A stretch of DNA of 33,684 nt from Leptospira adleri. GTDB lineage: Bacteria > Spirochaetota > Leptospiria > Leptospirales > Leptospiraceae. Shown piece after piece: positions 10,993-19,149 of this stretch. The stretch's first letter is position 1. Each line of letters opens with the position of its first letter. The DNA lies in contig NZ_NPDU01000049.1 of NCBI RefSeq assembly GCF_002811985.1, forward strand, positions 1-33,684, given 5' to 3'. Below the pieces are notes generated by a model that saw nothing but the letters and a program-made list of their open reading frames with translations, was not told where the DNA came from and made no database searches. The translations under genes were made by a program, and so were the position numbers.

Positions 10993-11007
10993 ATGCTTAA
11001 GCGATAA
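10993..11007 (+). other. Four-codon open frame with strong ribosome binding site (CreT-like candidate)
   Basis: ATG-CTT-AAG-CGA-TAA is preceded by AGGAG (10982-10986) at a 6-bp spacing, one of the best ribosome binding sites in the window. It lies on the strand opposite the cas operon, 33 bp from the degenerate repeat pair. In CreTA modules the toxin RNA carries a tiny frame of this kind next to a crRNA-like antitoxin. Here the resemblance is only in layout and the frame could be chance. The -35/-10 elements are weak (TTGTGA at 10949-10954, 17-bp gap). Confidence 0.25.
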
Positions 11008-11040
11008 ATTAAAAAGTTATCCTAAGAACTAAGATTTTGA

Positions 11041-11147
11041 ATATTCAGCGCCTCATGGCATCAAAGTTATATTCAACCTTCGTTTATAAAAATTGTGTTG
11101 AATTCGGTGCCGTGCTCAACGCCTTTTGGCATTTAATGTCAAAGTAT
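11041..11147 (-). CRISPR. Degenerate mini-CRISPR inside the cas operon (crRNA-like RNA candidate)
   Basis: Two altered repeats, 11112-11147 (24/36 identical to the array consensus) and 11041-11076 (27/36), flank a 35-nt spacer (11077-11111). On the minus strand the first repeat keeps the hairpin (ATGCC-AAAA-GGCGT) and the complete TTGAGCAC handle but has lost its outer half. The second keeps its spacer-side half and a TGCC/GGCG stem but has lost its outer end. The preserved parts are those that would remain in a processed guide RNA. It sits in the 396-bp gap between cas5 and cas4-cas1, in operon orientation. It could be a CreR/CreA-like regulatory guide, or a decayed array. Expression is not shown. 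Confidence 0.75.
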
Positions 11148-11239
11148 TATCCTTATATCCGGTTCTCAATCGTTCTTAAGAAATTATTGATTTTGAAATC
11201 GAATTAATCTTCGATGTAAGGTAGTTGATAGCTTTAATT

Positions 11240-11965
11240 CTATTCGGGCTTTTTCGGCGTCCAAACCCAAGCGGCAGTCGGAGGTTCGAGAGATTTTACT
11301 TTTGAGATTGCGAAAAGAGGGGAATTTGTTTTACTATTATCATTTCTGTCAATGCCTACCGTTAAACGAATTGTTTCTGTTTCAGGAATCTCATCTGCGG
11401 AAATAGGATAATACCATGTTGTCGGATACATTGCTTTTTCGGAGATTTCCAGAAAATCGAATAGGTAATTATTATCGCCCGCAAACGGAAGTCCGTATCG
11501 GTTCTCAGTATTTCCATTCATTCCATTCAAAATCTTTTTCATAAATCCTGATATGTTAGATCTAACTCCAATAATTGTATTCAAACCAATTAAGAATTCT
11601 CGTCGTGTAGGAATGATTCTCGGTTTAGTTCCTTTTGCCCTTTCCTTTTTCGTCTCCTTTACTGCCGGAGGATAATCATGTAATTGTTGATACACTGATC
11701 CTTTCTTTGTGCTCTCAATATCTCCAATTGCAATTTCTAAAGAGGGAATGCTGCCCTCATTTTCAAAAGAGTATTCATTAGACACATTTTTAATAAGAGT
11801 TGTCATTTCATTTACTGCTGTTCTCATTTCAATACCGGCCAAGTTGAGAATAAGGCCATACGCCGCAGAATGCGGTATCGTTGGCATTGTAACTCGATAG
11901 TTTCCGGCTTGAAAATAGCGATAAGCCGCGAAGGGAGCTTTTACATGAATGAAAAATTCTTCCAT
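11240..11965 (-). CDS. cas5: Cas5 (DevS-like), Cascade subunit
   Basis: 241 residues. The N-terminus EFFIHVKAPFAAYRYFQAGN, followed by TMPTIPHSAAYGLILNLAGI, is the Cas5 RAMP strand with the conserved P-x-P-S-xx-G/A-Y-G-L motif. Cas5 caps the 5' handle of the crRNA in Cascade. Its position directly after cas7 (4-bp gap) and the DevS-like sequence place it in the MYXAN group, related to devTRS of Myxococcus. In that bacterium these genes also affect development, but nothing here suggests such a role. Length is normal. It is the last effector gene before the 396-bp gap with the mini-CRISPR. Confidence 0.9.
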   Translation of the reverse strand: MEEFFIHVKAPFAAYRYFQAGNYRVTMPTIPHSAAYGLILNLAGIEMRTAVNEMTTLIKNVSNEYSFENEGSIPSLEIAIGDIESTKKGSVYQQLHDYPPAVKETKKERAKGTKPRIIPTRREFLIGLNTIIGVRSNISGFMKKILNGMNGNTENRYGLPFAGDNNYLFDFLEISEKAMYPTTWYYPISADEIPETETIRLTVGIDRNDNSKTNSPLFAISKVKSLEPPTAAWVWTPKKPE

Positions 11966-11969
11966 TGCA

Positions 11970-12833
11970 TTAACCTAGAAAATCAGTTTTGATTTTTTCT
12001 ATTAAATGATCTGGATTTTCAAAAAGATGTTTTGGATTGAGTCTGGCTTTATCCTCTTCCTTCATATTGCGAACTATTTCTCCGGCAAAATAAAATTCGT
12101 CTCGCGGTAAATCGTTTTCATTAATTCTACTCAATTCACTCCAAGAACCATCTTCTTTAAATCCATAGGCATCATATCCTGCTACTAGCTTTGAAGTTAT
12201 CCTGACAACAATACTTTTAGGAGCAAAGTCAAATAGGTTTCTTGCATGACCGCCCGCTACGTTGTTTAACTCTCCGATCGAATCTAATAGAGCTTTAATC
12301 CAATCTGGGTGTTTACGACAATCTTGTCCTGCTAAGGCAAATGGATATTGTACGGCAGTATGAGAGATTTCCTTATGAAGAAGGACTGAACTTTTTTGAT
12401 TTTTAAATGGACTGTCTTTAATATCAGGTGATTGGTGAAAAGAAGCCTCGTATTTGTATGGGCTTAAAGCTACTGCATAGTTTGTTCTTAAAACGCTATC
12501 AGACTTTCTGGAAACCGTATCCGCGACCAAATATCCAAAAATGAAATCATCTGCATATTTTTCAGCATCCGGGACCGCATTAAATTTTACAGCGAGTTGG
12601 CCTTCATTGTGAAGTCTCGTTCTATTAATTTCTTTAGAACTTAGTTTCTTAGTCACTGTTTCTCGGATTGCATTTCGAATCGATTCAGAACTAAAGATTG
12701 CATAGTCTTTTCCATTTTTATTGATCTTTTGCAATACTGTTCTATTTTCTTCGTTTTCTCCTCTATAATTGGAAGAGGGTGCTGCATAAGTAAGAACGGT
12801 GCAGAATAAATTTTTGTTGTTTTGTGTGGTCAT
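11970..12833 (-). CDS. cas7: Cas7 (DevR-like), Cascade backbone
   Basis: 287 residues of the DevR/Cst2 Cas7 family. Typical features are the N-terminal strand FCTVLTYAAPSSNYRGENEE, the segment YAIFSSESIRNAIRETV with the conserved S-x-x-I-R, and GGHARNLFDFAPKSIVVRIT in the C-terminal half. Several copies polymerise along the spacer part of the crRNA. A good ribosome binding site (AGGAG) lies about 9 bp upstream in the 17-bp gap after cas8, in keeping with the higher copy number Cas7 needs. The family assignment rests on motif pattern and gene order. Confidence 0.93.
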   Translation of the reverse strand: MTTQNNKNLFCTVLTYAAPSSNYRGENEENRTVLQKINKNGKDYAIFSSESIRNAIRETVTKKLSSKEINRTRLHNEGQLAVKFNAVPDAEKYADDFIFGYLVADTVSRKSDSVLRTNYAVALSPYKYEASFHQSPDIKDSPFKNQKSSVLLHKEISHTAVQYPFALAGQDCRKHPDWIKALLDSIGELNNVAGGHARNLFDFAPKSIVVRITSKLVAGYDAYGFKEDGSWSELSRINENDLPRDEFYFAGEIVRNMKEEDKARLNPKHLFENPDHLIEKIKTDFLG

Positions 12834-12850
12834 AATTGTTCTCCTTTAAA

Positions 12851-14662
12851 TTAACTGTTTGCCGATAGTGCTAACATGGATAATGCTCGTATCTTTTCCC
12901 AACCTAAATCCTCTTTCTTATTATATAAAGATTCGGCTAATACATTGTATCCTTCTCCACCTAAATGTTGTGATACGGAACATATAGTCGAAGTAAAATA
13001 AGTAATAAAATCATCTTTATCTTTTCTACTTCGCATAGCAAGAAAAGCCTCTTTTGCAATTTTAGACTTACTTTTATAGGCGTCTTCGTTCGCGGGTGCA
13101 TTCATTTGCTTCGACCATAATACTTTTTTATCTTTATTCCAAATAATTTGATGTTTAGATTCCAGTTTGCTATAAACATAAGTTTTTATAATTTGATAAA
13201 CTAGTAATTCTATAGTTTTTGGAATTTTATCTTCTTCCGACATTTTCTGCTCTCCTTTAAATTTATTTTCTTTTTCCTCAAAATATAATTTTGCGTCTGG
13301 CTTAAATTCCCCGTCCCAGTGATTGAAAAAATATTCATATTCGCGATTGCAAAATAAATTATAAAAATCATACAATTCATCTTTCCCTTCAAAAAGATTT
13401 TGTAGTAACTGCTTTTGAAAAAAGAAATTCCTATATAATTTCTTTATATTTATAGCTTTGTTTTCTAAATCAATGTTTGGCTTTATCCTGATAAAGCCTT
13501 TGAAGATAGATGCACGGTTTTTCTTGGGCTTCCCTTTTTTCCATTCGTAGTCATAATGAAATAAGTCTATTCCATGAACTACATCAGAATAATTGGAATT
13601 AATTTTTTTCTTTAGAGCGTTGTGGATATTTTTGAGTAGTTGAAGACCGGCTAAACTTGGAAGATAAACAACCGCTTGTTCAGGCCTTTTGATTGGATAC
13701 TTTTTAATTTCATTGTCTTGGTTCTTGATTAACTCATTGAAAATGAAATTAAAAGACTCAAGTTTTGCGATATCGGGAACGGCAATGATGAATCCATGCT
13801 CATCTGTTTTATATTTATCTTTATCTTTCCGTTGTGTCCAATAGGTATAAGGTTGTGCGGCAAATACCCAGAAGTGGAGTAAAAATTTATTTTTATTAGT
13901 TTCTTTAAAATCAACTTTCTCTGCATTATTATTTTGTGCTGACAAAAATAATACTTTTGATAGGTCATTTTCTTTCTTATCTTTACTAAAATTCCCCCAA
14001 ATAAGTTCTACTTCTTTATTGGAGTTCTTGTAAATCAGTCTTTGTCTATCTCCTCTAAGAAGCCACTGTGCTTCTCTCCAAATTTTTAACCATGGCTGCT
14101 CTTTTGAATTATCATTACCTTTAATAATGGAACCGCTTGGAAAATCTCTCTTTGATTGAATGATTTCTTCGTCATCTGGTTCAATTTCATTTTTATTGCT
14201 ATCAACTTTGATTTTAGGGAGTTTATTGTGATAAATGTAATAATTAGTTCCATCTCGTAAATCTGTGCTATGAGGTTCGATTTCTTCTTTCGTTTTTCGA
14301 TCTATTTTCTTCTTTTTTAATTCTTCAAAGTAAACATAAAGAGTTGTTTCCGTTTCAACTATTTCTAACTTATAGATCTCATCAAATAAGTCCTTCAAAT
14401 CTTGTTTCGTAAGAGTTACCTTTAAGGATGTCTCGGAAATTTCTATCTTCTTGATTAGGTCTTTATTAATATTCTGTTTATCTAACCAATCAATAATTAG
14501 ATAAAGTCCAGCAAGACCAGCTTTGTGTTGAGAAGATGGAAGTTCGTGTAGTTTATATTCTAAAGTAATTTCCTTCGGTTCTTCCTCCGGTTCTTTTTTA
14601 CTTTCAGGCTTTGGGAGAGAAGAGGGCAAATTTTCTTTGTCCTTAGTTGTTTGCTTTTTCAT
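12851..14662 (-). CDS. cas8a1: Cas8 (Cas8a1/Csx13, MYXAN-type) large Cascade subunit
   Basis: 603 residues, positioned between cas3 and cas7 as expected for the large subunit that recognises the PAM and recruits Cas3. The first ~35 residues are a Lys/Glu/Pro-rich linker. The following HELPSSQHKAGLAGLYLIID motif, and EQAVVYLPSLAGLQLLKNIH near the middle, resemble Csx13/Cas8a1 proteins known from Myxococcus and Leptospira. The protein is much richer in Lys, Asn and Glu than the neighbouring Cas4-Cas1. Its start overlaps the cas3 stop by 4 bp. In some relatives this protein is split in two; here it is one frame. Large subunits diverge quickly, so context carries much of the call. Confidence 0.85.
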   Translation of the reverse strand: MKKQTTKDKENLPSSLPKPESKKEPEEEPKEITLEYKLHELPSSQHKAGLAGLYLIIDWLDKQNINKDLIKKIEISETSLKVTLTKQDLKDLFDEIYKLEIVETETTLYVYFEELKKKKIDRKTKEEIEPHSTDLRDGTNYYIYHNKLPKIKVDSNKNEIEPDDEEIIQSKRDFPSGSIIKGNDNSKEQPWLKIWREAQWLLRGDRQRLIYKNSNKEVELIWGNFSKDKKENDLSKVLFLSAQNNNAEKVDFKETNKNKFLLHFWVFAAQPYTYWTQRKDKDKYKTDEHGFIIAVPDIAKLESFNFIFNELIKNQDNEIKKYPIKRPEQAVVYLPSLAGLQLLKNIHNALKKKINSNYSDVVHGIDLFHYDYEWKKGKPKKNRASIFKGFIRIKPNIDLENKAINIKKLYRNFFFQKQLLQNLFEGKDELYDFYNLFCNREYEYFFNHWDGEFKPDAKLYFEEKENKFKGEQKMSEEDKIPKTIELLVYQIIKTYVYSKLESKHQIIWNKDKKVLWSKQMNAPANEDAYKSKSKIAKEAFLAMRSRKDKDDFITYFTSTICSVSQHLGGEGYNVLAESLYNKKEDLGWEKIRALSMLALSANS

Positions 14663-16962
14663 ATTGCAAAGCCTCTTTTTTCATTATAGTATTTCTTGCT
14701 CACTACTTTTAAATATTTAGGTAGAAATGAATGTTCTTCATTACGTAAATCGAGTTCTTTCTTGTCAGGAACAGGTAGTATATAGGGGTCAATCGGTTTC
14801 TTAGATTGTAAAAGTTTAGTTACTTCTGGAAAATCTTCATCCAAAACGGCCTGCGCTGTGAATTCTTCAATATCTCTATAGTCTTCGGATAGTGCATAGT
14901 ATCCACCATCAATAAAAGAAGCCGATGGAAGAACCTTATATTCTTGGTTTGAATGCTCTTCTAATTTAATTGCTAGTAAATTTTGACTTATATCTTTTTC
15001 CGGAAGATTATTTAAAAAGACTTCGGCTGTTTGTATTTCTTTCGGCAAATAGGGCTTTACGCTTCCATTTACTTTGTATAAATAAAGCTGTGCTCTAAAT
15101 ACATTTCCTTTTTTTAAATGTCTATTGGCTCGGCCAAATCTTTGAACCATCGAAGATACCGGCGCATACTCAGAGATTAACACATCTGCATCTAAATCCA
15201 AACTCATCTCACAAACTTGTGTTGTAACTGCAATAGAGTTTTTACTATCTCCTTGAAATGCATTTACCGTTTTTTCATGAATGTTTTTTCTATCTAATAG
15301 TTTAAAACGACTATGATAACAATAGACCTCGGTTTGCAATTCGTTGGTCAATGTCTCATAAATTTCCTGACATCTCGCAACAGTATTTAAAACCCACAGA
15401 ACTCTTTTACCCTCTCTAAAATTTTTAATTGCAATTTCCTTTGCTTCCTCAGCATTTTTTAAAATTGTTTTATTGTATCTTGGATGATTTTCTAATTTTA
15501 TTAAATCTTCTAATTCCTTTCTATCCTCTTCTTTAGGATATTGTTCTAATCCTAATTCTAAAAGGCTTTCTTTGTTCTTAGGAGTGAGAGTGGCAGTCAT
15601 ACAAAGGATAGGTAAATTAAAATGCTTTAGAAAACTTTGTAGCGAGGCAAACATTACTTTATCAAAGCTATGCACTTCATCCACAATTAATGCACACTCA
15701 GATAGAACGGGTAATAGACATATTCCTTTATAATTATTCTGCAAGAAACTTAAAAACTGATCTGCTGTAGCGCTAAAAAATTTCTTCGACCAAAAGGCAA
15801 GGGCAAACAGCCGTTCGTCTTCTTCTGAAATACCAAAATCTTTTTTTGATTTTTCATCGTCAGGATTTTTAAACATAGAATCTAATTCGTATTCAGACGT
15901 TCCATGCATTAAGGCAGCATCTGACTCCGGTGCCCAAGATGCATAATCCTTGAATCCTTCTGTTGCAGTTCCACGAGTAGGATAAAGAAAAATAACCTTG
16001 CTAATTTTTTGCTTTTTAGAAATTTCATTCGCCCAATTCCAAGCGGCTAATGTCTTGCCCATACCACAGCCAGACATGAGTAGAACTCGATTTCCTTTCG
16101 TTGCTACTTGTTTTTGAAACTGGTGAAGTTCGTGGATTTTTTTATCATTCATTCTTTTGTGAATGATTTCTTTTAGGATTTCATTTTCTTTAATTTCATC
16201 GGAATGAATAACATTTGCTATCCACTTTTCAATTAAATGATTCTCTCTTACAAGTCCTGATGAAGCGCTATCTGAGATAATAAGTGCTGCCTTTATTGCA
16301 AGATGGAGTTGCTTTCTATTTTCATCTAATTTAAAGCCAAGTATTCCAGATTCTTTTGCTCCTGATTGTAATGTTTTTTTCCAATTTTCGTCTTCTAATG
16401 TGAAGGTTTTATAATTCAATTGAGGAATAGCGAAATCGCCTTTTAAAAGCCGATTTACTTCTTCTAAAATTTTTTTTATTTCTTCATGGGAAAGATTTAA
16501 TCTTACAAAATCACGAAGTGGTTTGGTTAACCATTTATAGGGGTGTTCACTTTTATCTGTAGCTTTTAAATGATGACAAAGAACTGCTGATGTTATTATA
16601 GGAATATCTACTTCTTCATTCTGAGAAAGCCAGTTTCGTATTTCAGGCAAATGTAATACGAAGGCACTCAAATGCTCATGCCGTAGCCCCTGATGAAAAA
16701 AGTCTTTATCCTTAACCGCTTTCTGAAAATCCTCATTTGCTTTTCCGATATCATGAAAGAGGCAGGAGATTCGAAGATTTAGAATAAATTTCTCTTCGTC
16801 TTCTTTTTTTAGTTTAAAAAATCTAAGCCAGTTGTTTAAAAAGCGTGATTCTTTTTTGAAGATAGAAATGGCAACTTTTTCAGTATCCAATGAGTGTTCT
16901 TGAAGAGTAATTTCTCTGCCGTCATTGGTTTTACGTTTTGCAAGTAACTTTTCCTGCGTCAA
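14659..16962 (-). CDS. cas3: Cas3, HD nuclease-helicase
   Basis: 767 residues with both Cas3 modules in the usual order. HD nuclease: H23, LFHDIGKA (H70-D71), HEH (95-97), LCHHLKA (130-131) and D231. SF2 helicase: Walker A GCGMGKT (298-304), DEVH box (428-431), TAT (456-458) and motif [10 protein letters not shown] (607-614). Cas3 is recruited by target-bound Cascade and degrades the non-target strand. All residues needed for nuclease and ATPase activity seem present, so interference should be possible. It overlaps cas6 upstream and cas8 downstream by 4 bp each. Confidence 0.96.
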   Translation of the reverse strand: MTQEKLLAKRKTNDGREITLQEHSLDTEKVAISIFKKESRFLNNWLRFFKLKKEDEEKFILNLRISCLFHDIGKANEDFQKAVKDKDFFHQGLRHEHLSAFVLHLPEIRNWLSQNEEVDIPIITSAVLCHHLKATDKSEHPYKWLTKPLRDFVRLNLSHEEIKKILEEVNRLLKGDFAIPQLNYKTFTLEDENWKKTLQSGAKESGILGFKLDENRKQLHLAIKAALIISDSASSGLVRENHLIEKWIANVIHSDEIKENEILKEIIHKRMNDKKIHELHQFQKQVATKGNRVLLMSGCGMGKTLAAWNWANEISKKQKISKVIFLYPTRGTATEGFKDYASWAPESDAALMHGTSEYELDSMFKNPDDEKSKKDFGISEEDERLFALAFWSKKFFSATADQFLSFLQNNYKGICLLPVLSECALIVDEVHSFDKVMFASLQSFLKHFNLPILCMTATLTPKNKESLLELGLEQYPKEEDRKELEDLIKLENHPRYNKTILKNAEEAKEIAIKNFREGKRVLWVLNTVARCQEIYETLTNELQTEVYCYHSRFKLLDRKNIHEKTVNAFQGDSKNSIAVTTQVCEMSLDLDADVLISEYAPVSSMVQRFGRANRHLKKGNVFRAQLYLYKVNGSVKPYLPKEIQTAEVFLNNLPEKDISQNLLAIKLEEHSNQEYKVLPSASFIDGGYYALSEDYRDIEEFTAQAVLDEDFPEVTKLLQSKKPIDPYILPVPDKKELDLRNEEHSFLPKYLKVVSKKYYNEKRGFAI

Positions 16963-17573
16963 ACTCTAACTCCTACGAAGTGACCGCAGCCCATCTTTCT
17001 TCTTCCACCTAAACCTTGGGTTTGTAAAAGAATGGAGGCTTCAGGAGTTAAGTTGAGAAGTAAAACAGGAAAGCCGACAATCTCCTTATCATGAATTCGA
17101 ATTGTCTTGCGTACAATTTTTTGGTCGTTTTCCGATACATTTCCCCTAAATAGAAGAGCTTCGCAATTTATATCAAGTTTTTGTAATTTTTCTTGAATGG
17201 ATTCCAGAAAGGAGTTTTCTTCAGTATAGCCTTTGATTGTTACTAGCCGACTATACAGAGTTTTATGAGGTTTCAGCAATGTAATTGTAGGAATCCCTAT
17301 CCGAATCTTATCCTGCGATAGCTCTATACTTTTACCTGCTAATTTTAATAGGTAAGGAAGCAAAGGTTGTGCGGCCCGGATTCTCAATTTGCTTGCTGAG
17401 TTTAAATGTAAGGTTCTATTTTTGTCAGGGACCCCGGATATTCCGCAAATGGACAATCCCTCCGTTTCATGGATGATTTTTTCCTGTTTGCTAAGTGCCG
17501 AGTAGAGTTTGTATCCATGATCGGCTGGTATGGACTTACCTTGTATGGGAAATTTTAGTTCAAGATATTGCAT
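16959..17573 (-). CDS. cas6: Cas6 (MYXAN-type), crRNA-processing endoribonuclease
   Basis: 204 residues. The N-terminal strand [20 protein letters not shown] is typical of MYXAN-type Cas6, and the C-terminal [15 protein letters not shown] (about 186-200) is the glycine-rich RAMP loop of Cas6 proteins. H19 in [12 protein letters not shown] is a candidate catalytic residue by position. Cas6 cuts the array transcript at the base of the repeat hairpin, which here would leave the TTGAGCAC handle; it might also process the mini-CRISPR RNA. It is the first gene of the operon and overlaps cas3 by 4 bp. Confidence 0.9.
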   Translation of the reverse strand: MQYLELKFPIQGKSIPADHGYKLYSALSKQEKIIHETEGLSICGISGVPDKNRTLHLNSASKLRIRAAQPLLPYLLKLAGKSIELSQDKIRIGIPTITLLKPHKTLYSRLVTIKGYTEENSFLESIQEKLQKLDINCEALLFRGNVSENDQKIVRKTIRIHDKEIVGFPVLLLNLTPEASILLQTQGLGGRRKMGCGHFVGVRV

Positions 17574-17794
17574 GATTTAGTTTTTGAAGTTATAGTTTTT
17601 CCAATTTAGAGAAAGATTAGAAATTAGCGGAATCAATCACCTTTTTAAAATTGGAGAAGACTTTTCTTTGCTTTTGTAAAAGATCAAAGTCCCCGCGCGA
17701 TTTCGATTTCTTTAATTTTTTTACCCGATAATTACTTTAAATCTTACCCTGGACAAATTTACTTTATCGATTCTGATTTTTCTATATATTCCTT
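17574..17794 (-). promoter_or_regulatory. Probable promoter region of the cas operon
   Basis: 221 bp upstream of cas6 without a gene. On the minus strand TTGTCC followed after 16 bp by TAATTA (within 17722-17760) is a possible sigma-70-type promoter, leaving a long AT-rich leader. I see no sequence matching the first 8-10 nt of the mini-CRISPR spacer, so there is no visible sign of autoregulation at this site. Confidence 0.35.
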
Positions 17795-18265
17795 CTAATG
17801 TTTTTCCAAAAAGCCCCTCATTCCTGTTTTAGGATTATATTTTGTATAGATTTTTTGAAATTCTTGTTCAGCTTCTTGTAGACTGGAATTTGGAATAAGT
17901 TCATTTATTGCCAGAAATAGCAATCCAATAGAAGGAGATCTTGACTCGCCTAAATTACAGTGGAGCAGGACTGGTATGTTTTGAGAAAGAGCTTCTTCTA
18001 TAAATTTCAATGCAGTATCGATGATTTCTTTCGGAATATAAGAAGGATCTGCTGCGTCGACTAAGTTTAGGAAAAGTCGATTTTCCCGCCTCGCTAATAG
18101 GTATTCTGGATGACCTTTGGGCGCTCCTTTTCCGGAATAGCCAAGTAGATTTCTATGAAAGGGTTCTTTACAGGCGTGGATTACGAACCAGTTCTGTAGA
18201 CTGGCAACATTTGTTTCGTAATCAGATTGATTTCCAATATAAAAATTTAAGGTTACTTCGATCAT
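17795..18265 (-). CDS. Dual-specificity/tyrosine phosphatase-like protein
   Basis: 156 residues with the phosphatase P-loop [13 protein letters not shown]: nucleophile C103, HC-x5-R with R109, then the usual [10 protein letters not shown] near residue 68 may supply the general acid (D70 or D73). This fits the dual-specificity phosphatase fold, acting on phosphoproteins or on a nucleotide or RNA phosphate. No signal peptide, so probably cytoplasmic. It lies 221 bp upstream of cas6 on the same strand, but the gap suggests a separate unit. A link to CRISPR function is not supported by anything else here. Confidence 0.8.
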   Translation of the reverse strand: MIEVTLNFYIGNQSDYETNVASLQNWFVIHACKEPFHRNLLGYSGKGAPKGHPEYLLARRENRLFLNLVDAADPSYIPKEIIDTALKFIEEALSQNIPVLLHCNLGESRSPSIGLLFLAINELIPNSSLQEAEQEFQKIYTKYNPKTGMRGFLEKH

Positions 18266-18531
18266 TTTAGAAAGTTGTTATTTATTGAAATATAATACTT
18301 TTACACATTAATAAAGAATATAGTATGAAAAAATAATATTCCATTCAATATGGCAAGCATAAAATTTTTAGATAAATTGGAAAGAGAATATATTCGAAAT
18401 CCAATATGTTATTTGAATGGGGATACACTAGGAAAGTCGGAAATTGTTTATCGGAAAAAATAGGGATTCCATCCTCTGTCAGATAAATGGAATGCGATGC
18501 ATTCTGTGGAATTTTTCCAATTTCCAATTTC

Positions 18532-19143
18532 CTATTTCCTTCTCCATAGTAAAACTGTGAAAACCAAATTCGCCGAAGAAAAAAGAGCAAGAACAAGAAT
18601 CGTAATCTGATAATATTTCTCTTTCGAATTGCTGTTTTCATTTTCTTGGTTGTAAGTTCTCGATTGCAAAAGAATCGAGTTCAGTTCCTCTTTAATATCC
18701 GCCACTGACCGATAAATTTCGGAGTCCAAGAGAATCACGGTATTAGAACCGCCTGAGCTTTTTCCGAAACCCGCTTGTCCAAATCCTCTTTGACTCGGCA
18801 TCTTTCGCAAATTTTCGATCTCCGATTTCAACTCTTGATTGAGAGGCCATTTCAGATATGCCTTCTGAAAAAACTGTTTGGCCCGGTCGTAATTACCGCG
18901 CTTCTTTTCTTCTCTTGCGAGACCAATCCAAGCTCGCGTTAAGATAAACTCAGCTTTCGGATCGGAAGGATTGTTTGTGAGAAGTGAGATTGCGAGACTC
19001 TCCGCTTTCGAGTATTGACTTTCTTCGAGGAGACGTTCTCCGTCTTCGTGACTTCCGGCCATTACGTTTTCCTCGGAAGACAAGCCAAAGGAAAGAATTA
19101 AGAAGAGTATGGAAGATAGAATAATGAGGATTATCGATTTCAT
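18532..19143 (-). CDS. TPR-repeat protein with N-terminal signal and C-terminal membrane anchor
   Basis: 203 residues: a hydrophobic N-terminus (MKSIILIILSSILFLILSFG), then helix pairs typical of tetratricopeptide repeats (GERLLEESQYSKAESLAISL, EEKKRGNYDRAKQFFQKAYL). A Gly/Ser linker follows, then a coiled-coil-like stretch and a C-terminal transmembrane helix YQITILVLALFSSANLVFTV ending in WRRK. It starts 6 bp after the kelch gene and probably forms an envelope-associated scaffold with the two upstream products. The tail would face the cytoplasm, leaving the TPR part in the periplasm. Confidence 0.75.
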   Translation of the reverse strand: MKSIILIILSSILFLILSFGLSSEENVMAGSHEDGERLLEESQYSKAESLAISLLTNNPSDPKAEFILTRAWIGLAREEKKRGNYDRAKQFFQKAYLKWPLNQELKSEIENLRKMPSQRGFGQAGFGKSSGGSNTVILLDSEIYRSVADIKEELNSILLQSRTYNQENENSNSKEKYYQITILVLALFSSANLVFTVLLWRRK

Positions 19144-19149
19144 GATTTC

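Noticed and set aside
15926..15934. Match of the mini-CRISPR spacer seed (GGCACCG) within cas3
   Set aside because: Only 7 bases, in the middle of a coding sequence; expected by chance over a 33-kb window.
18345..18641. 98-residue minus-strand frame before the phosphatase gene
   Set aside because: It overlaps the end of the TPR gene in another frame, and its composition and lack of ribosome binding site suggest chance.
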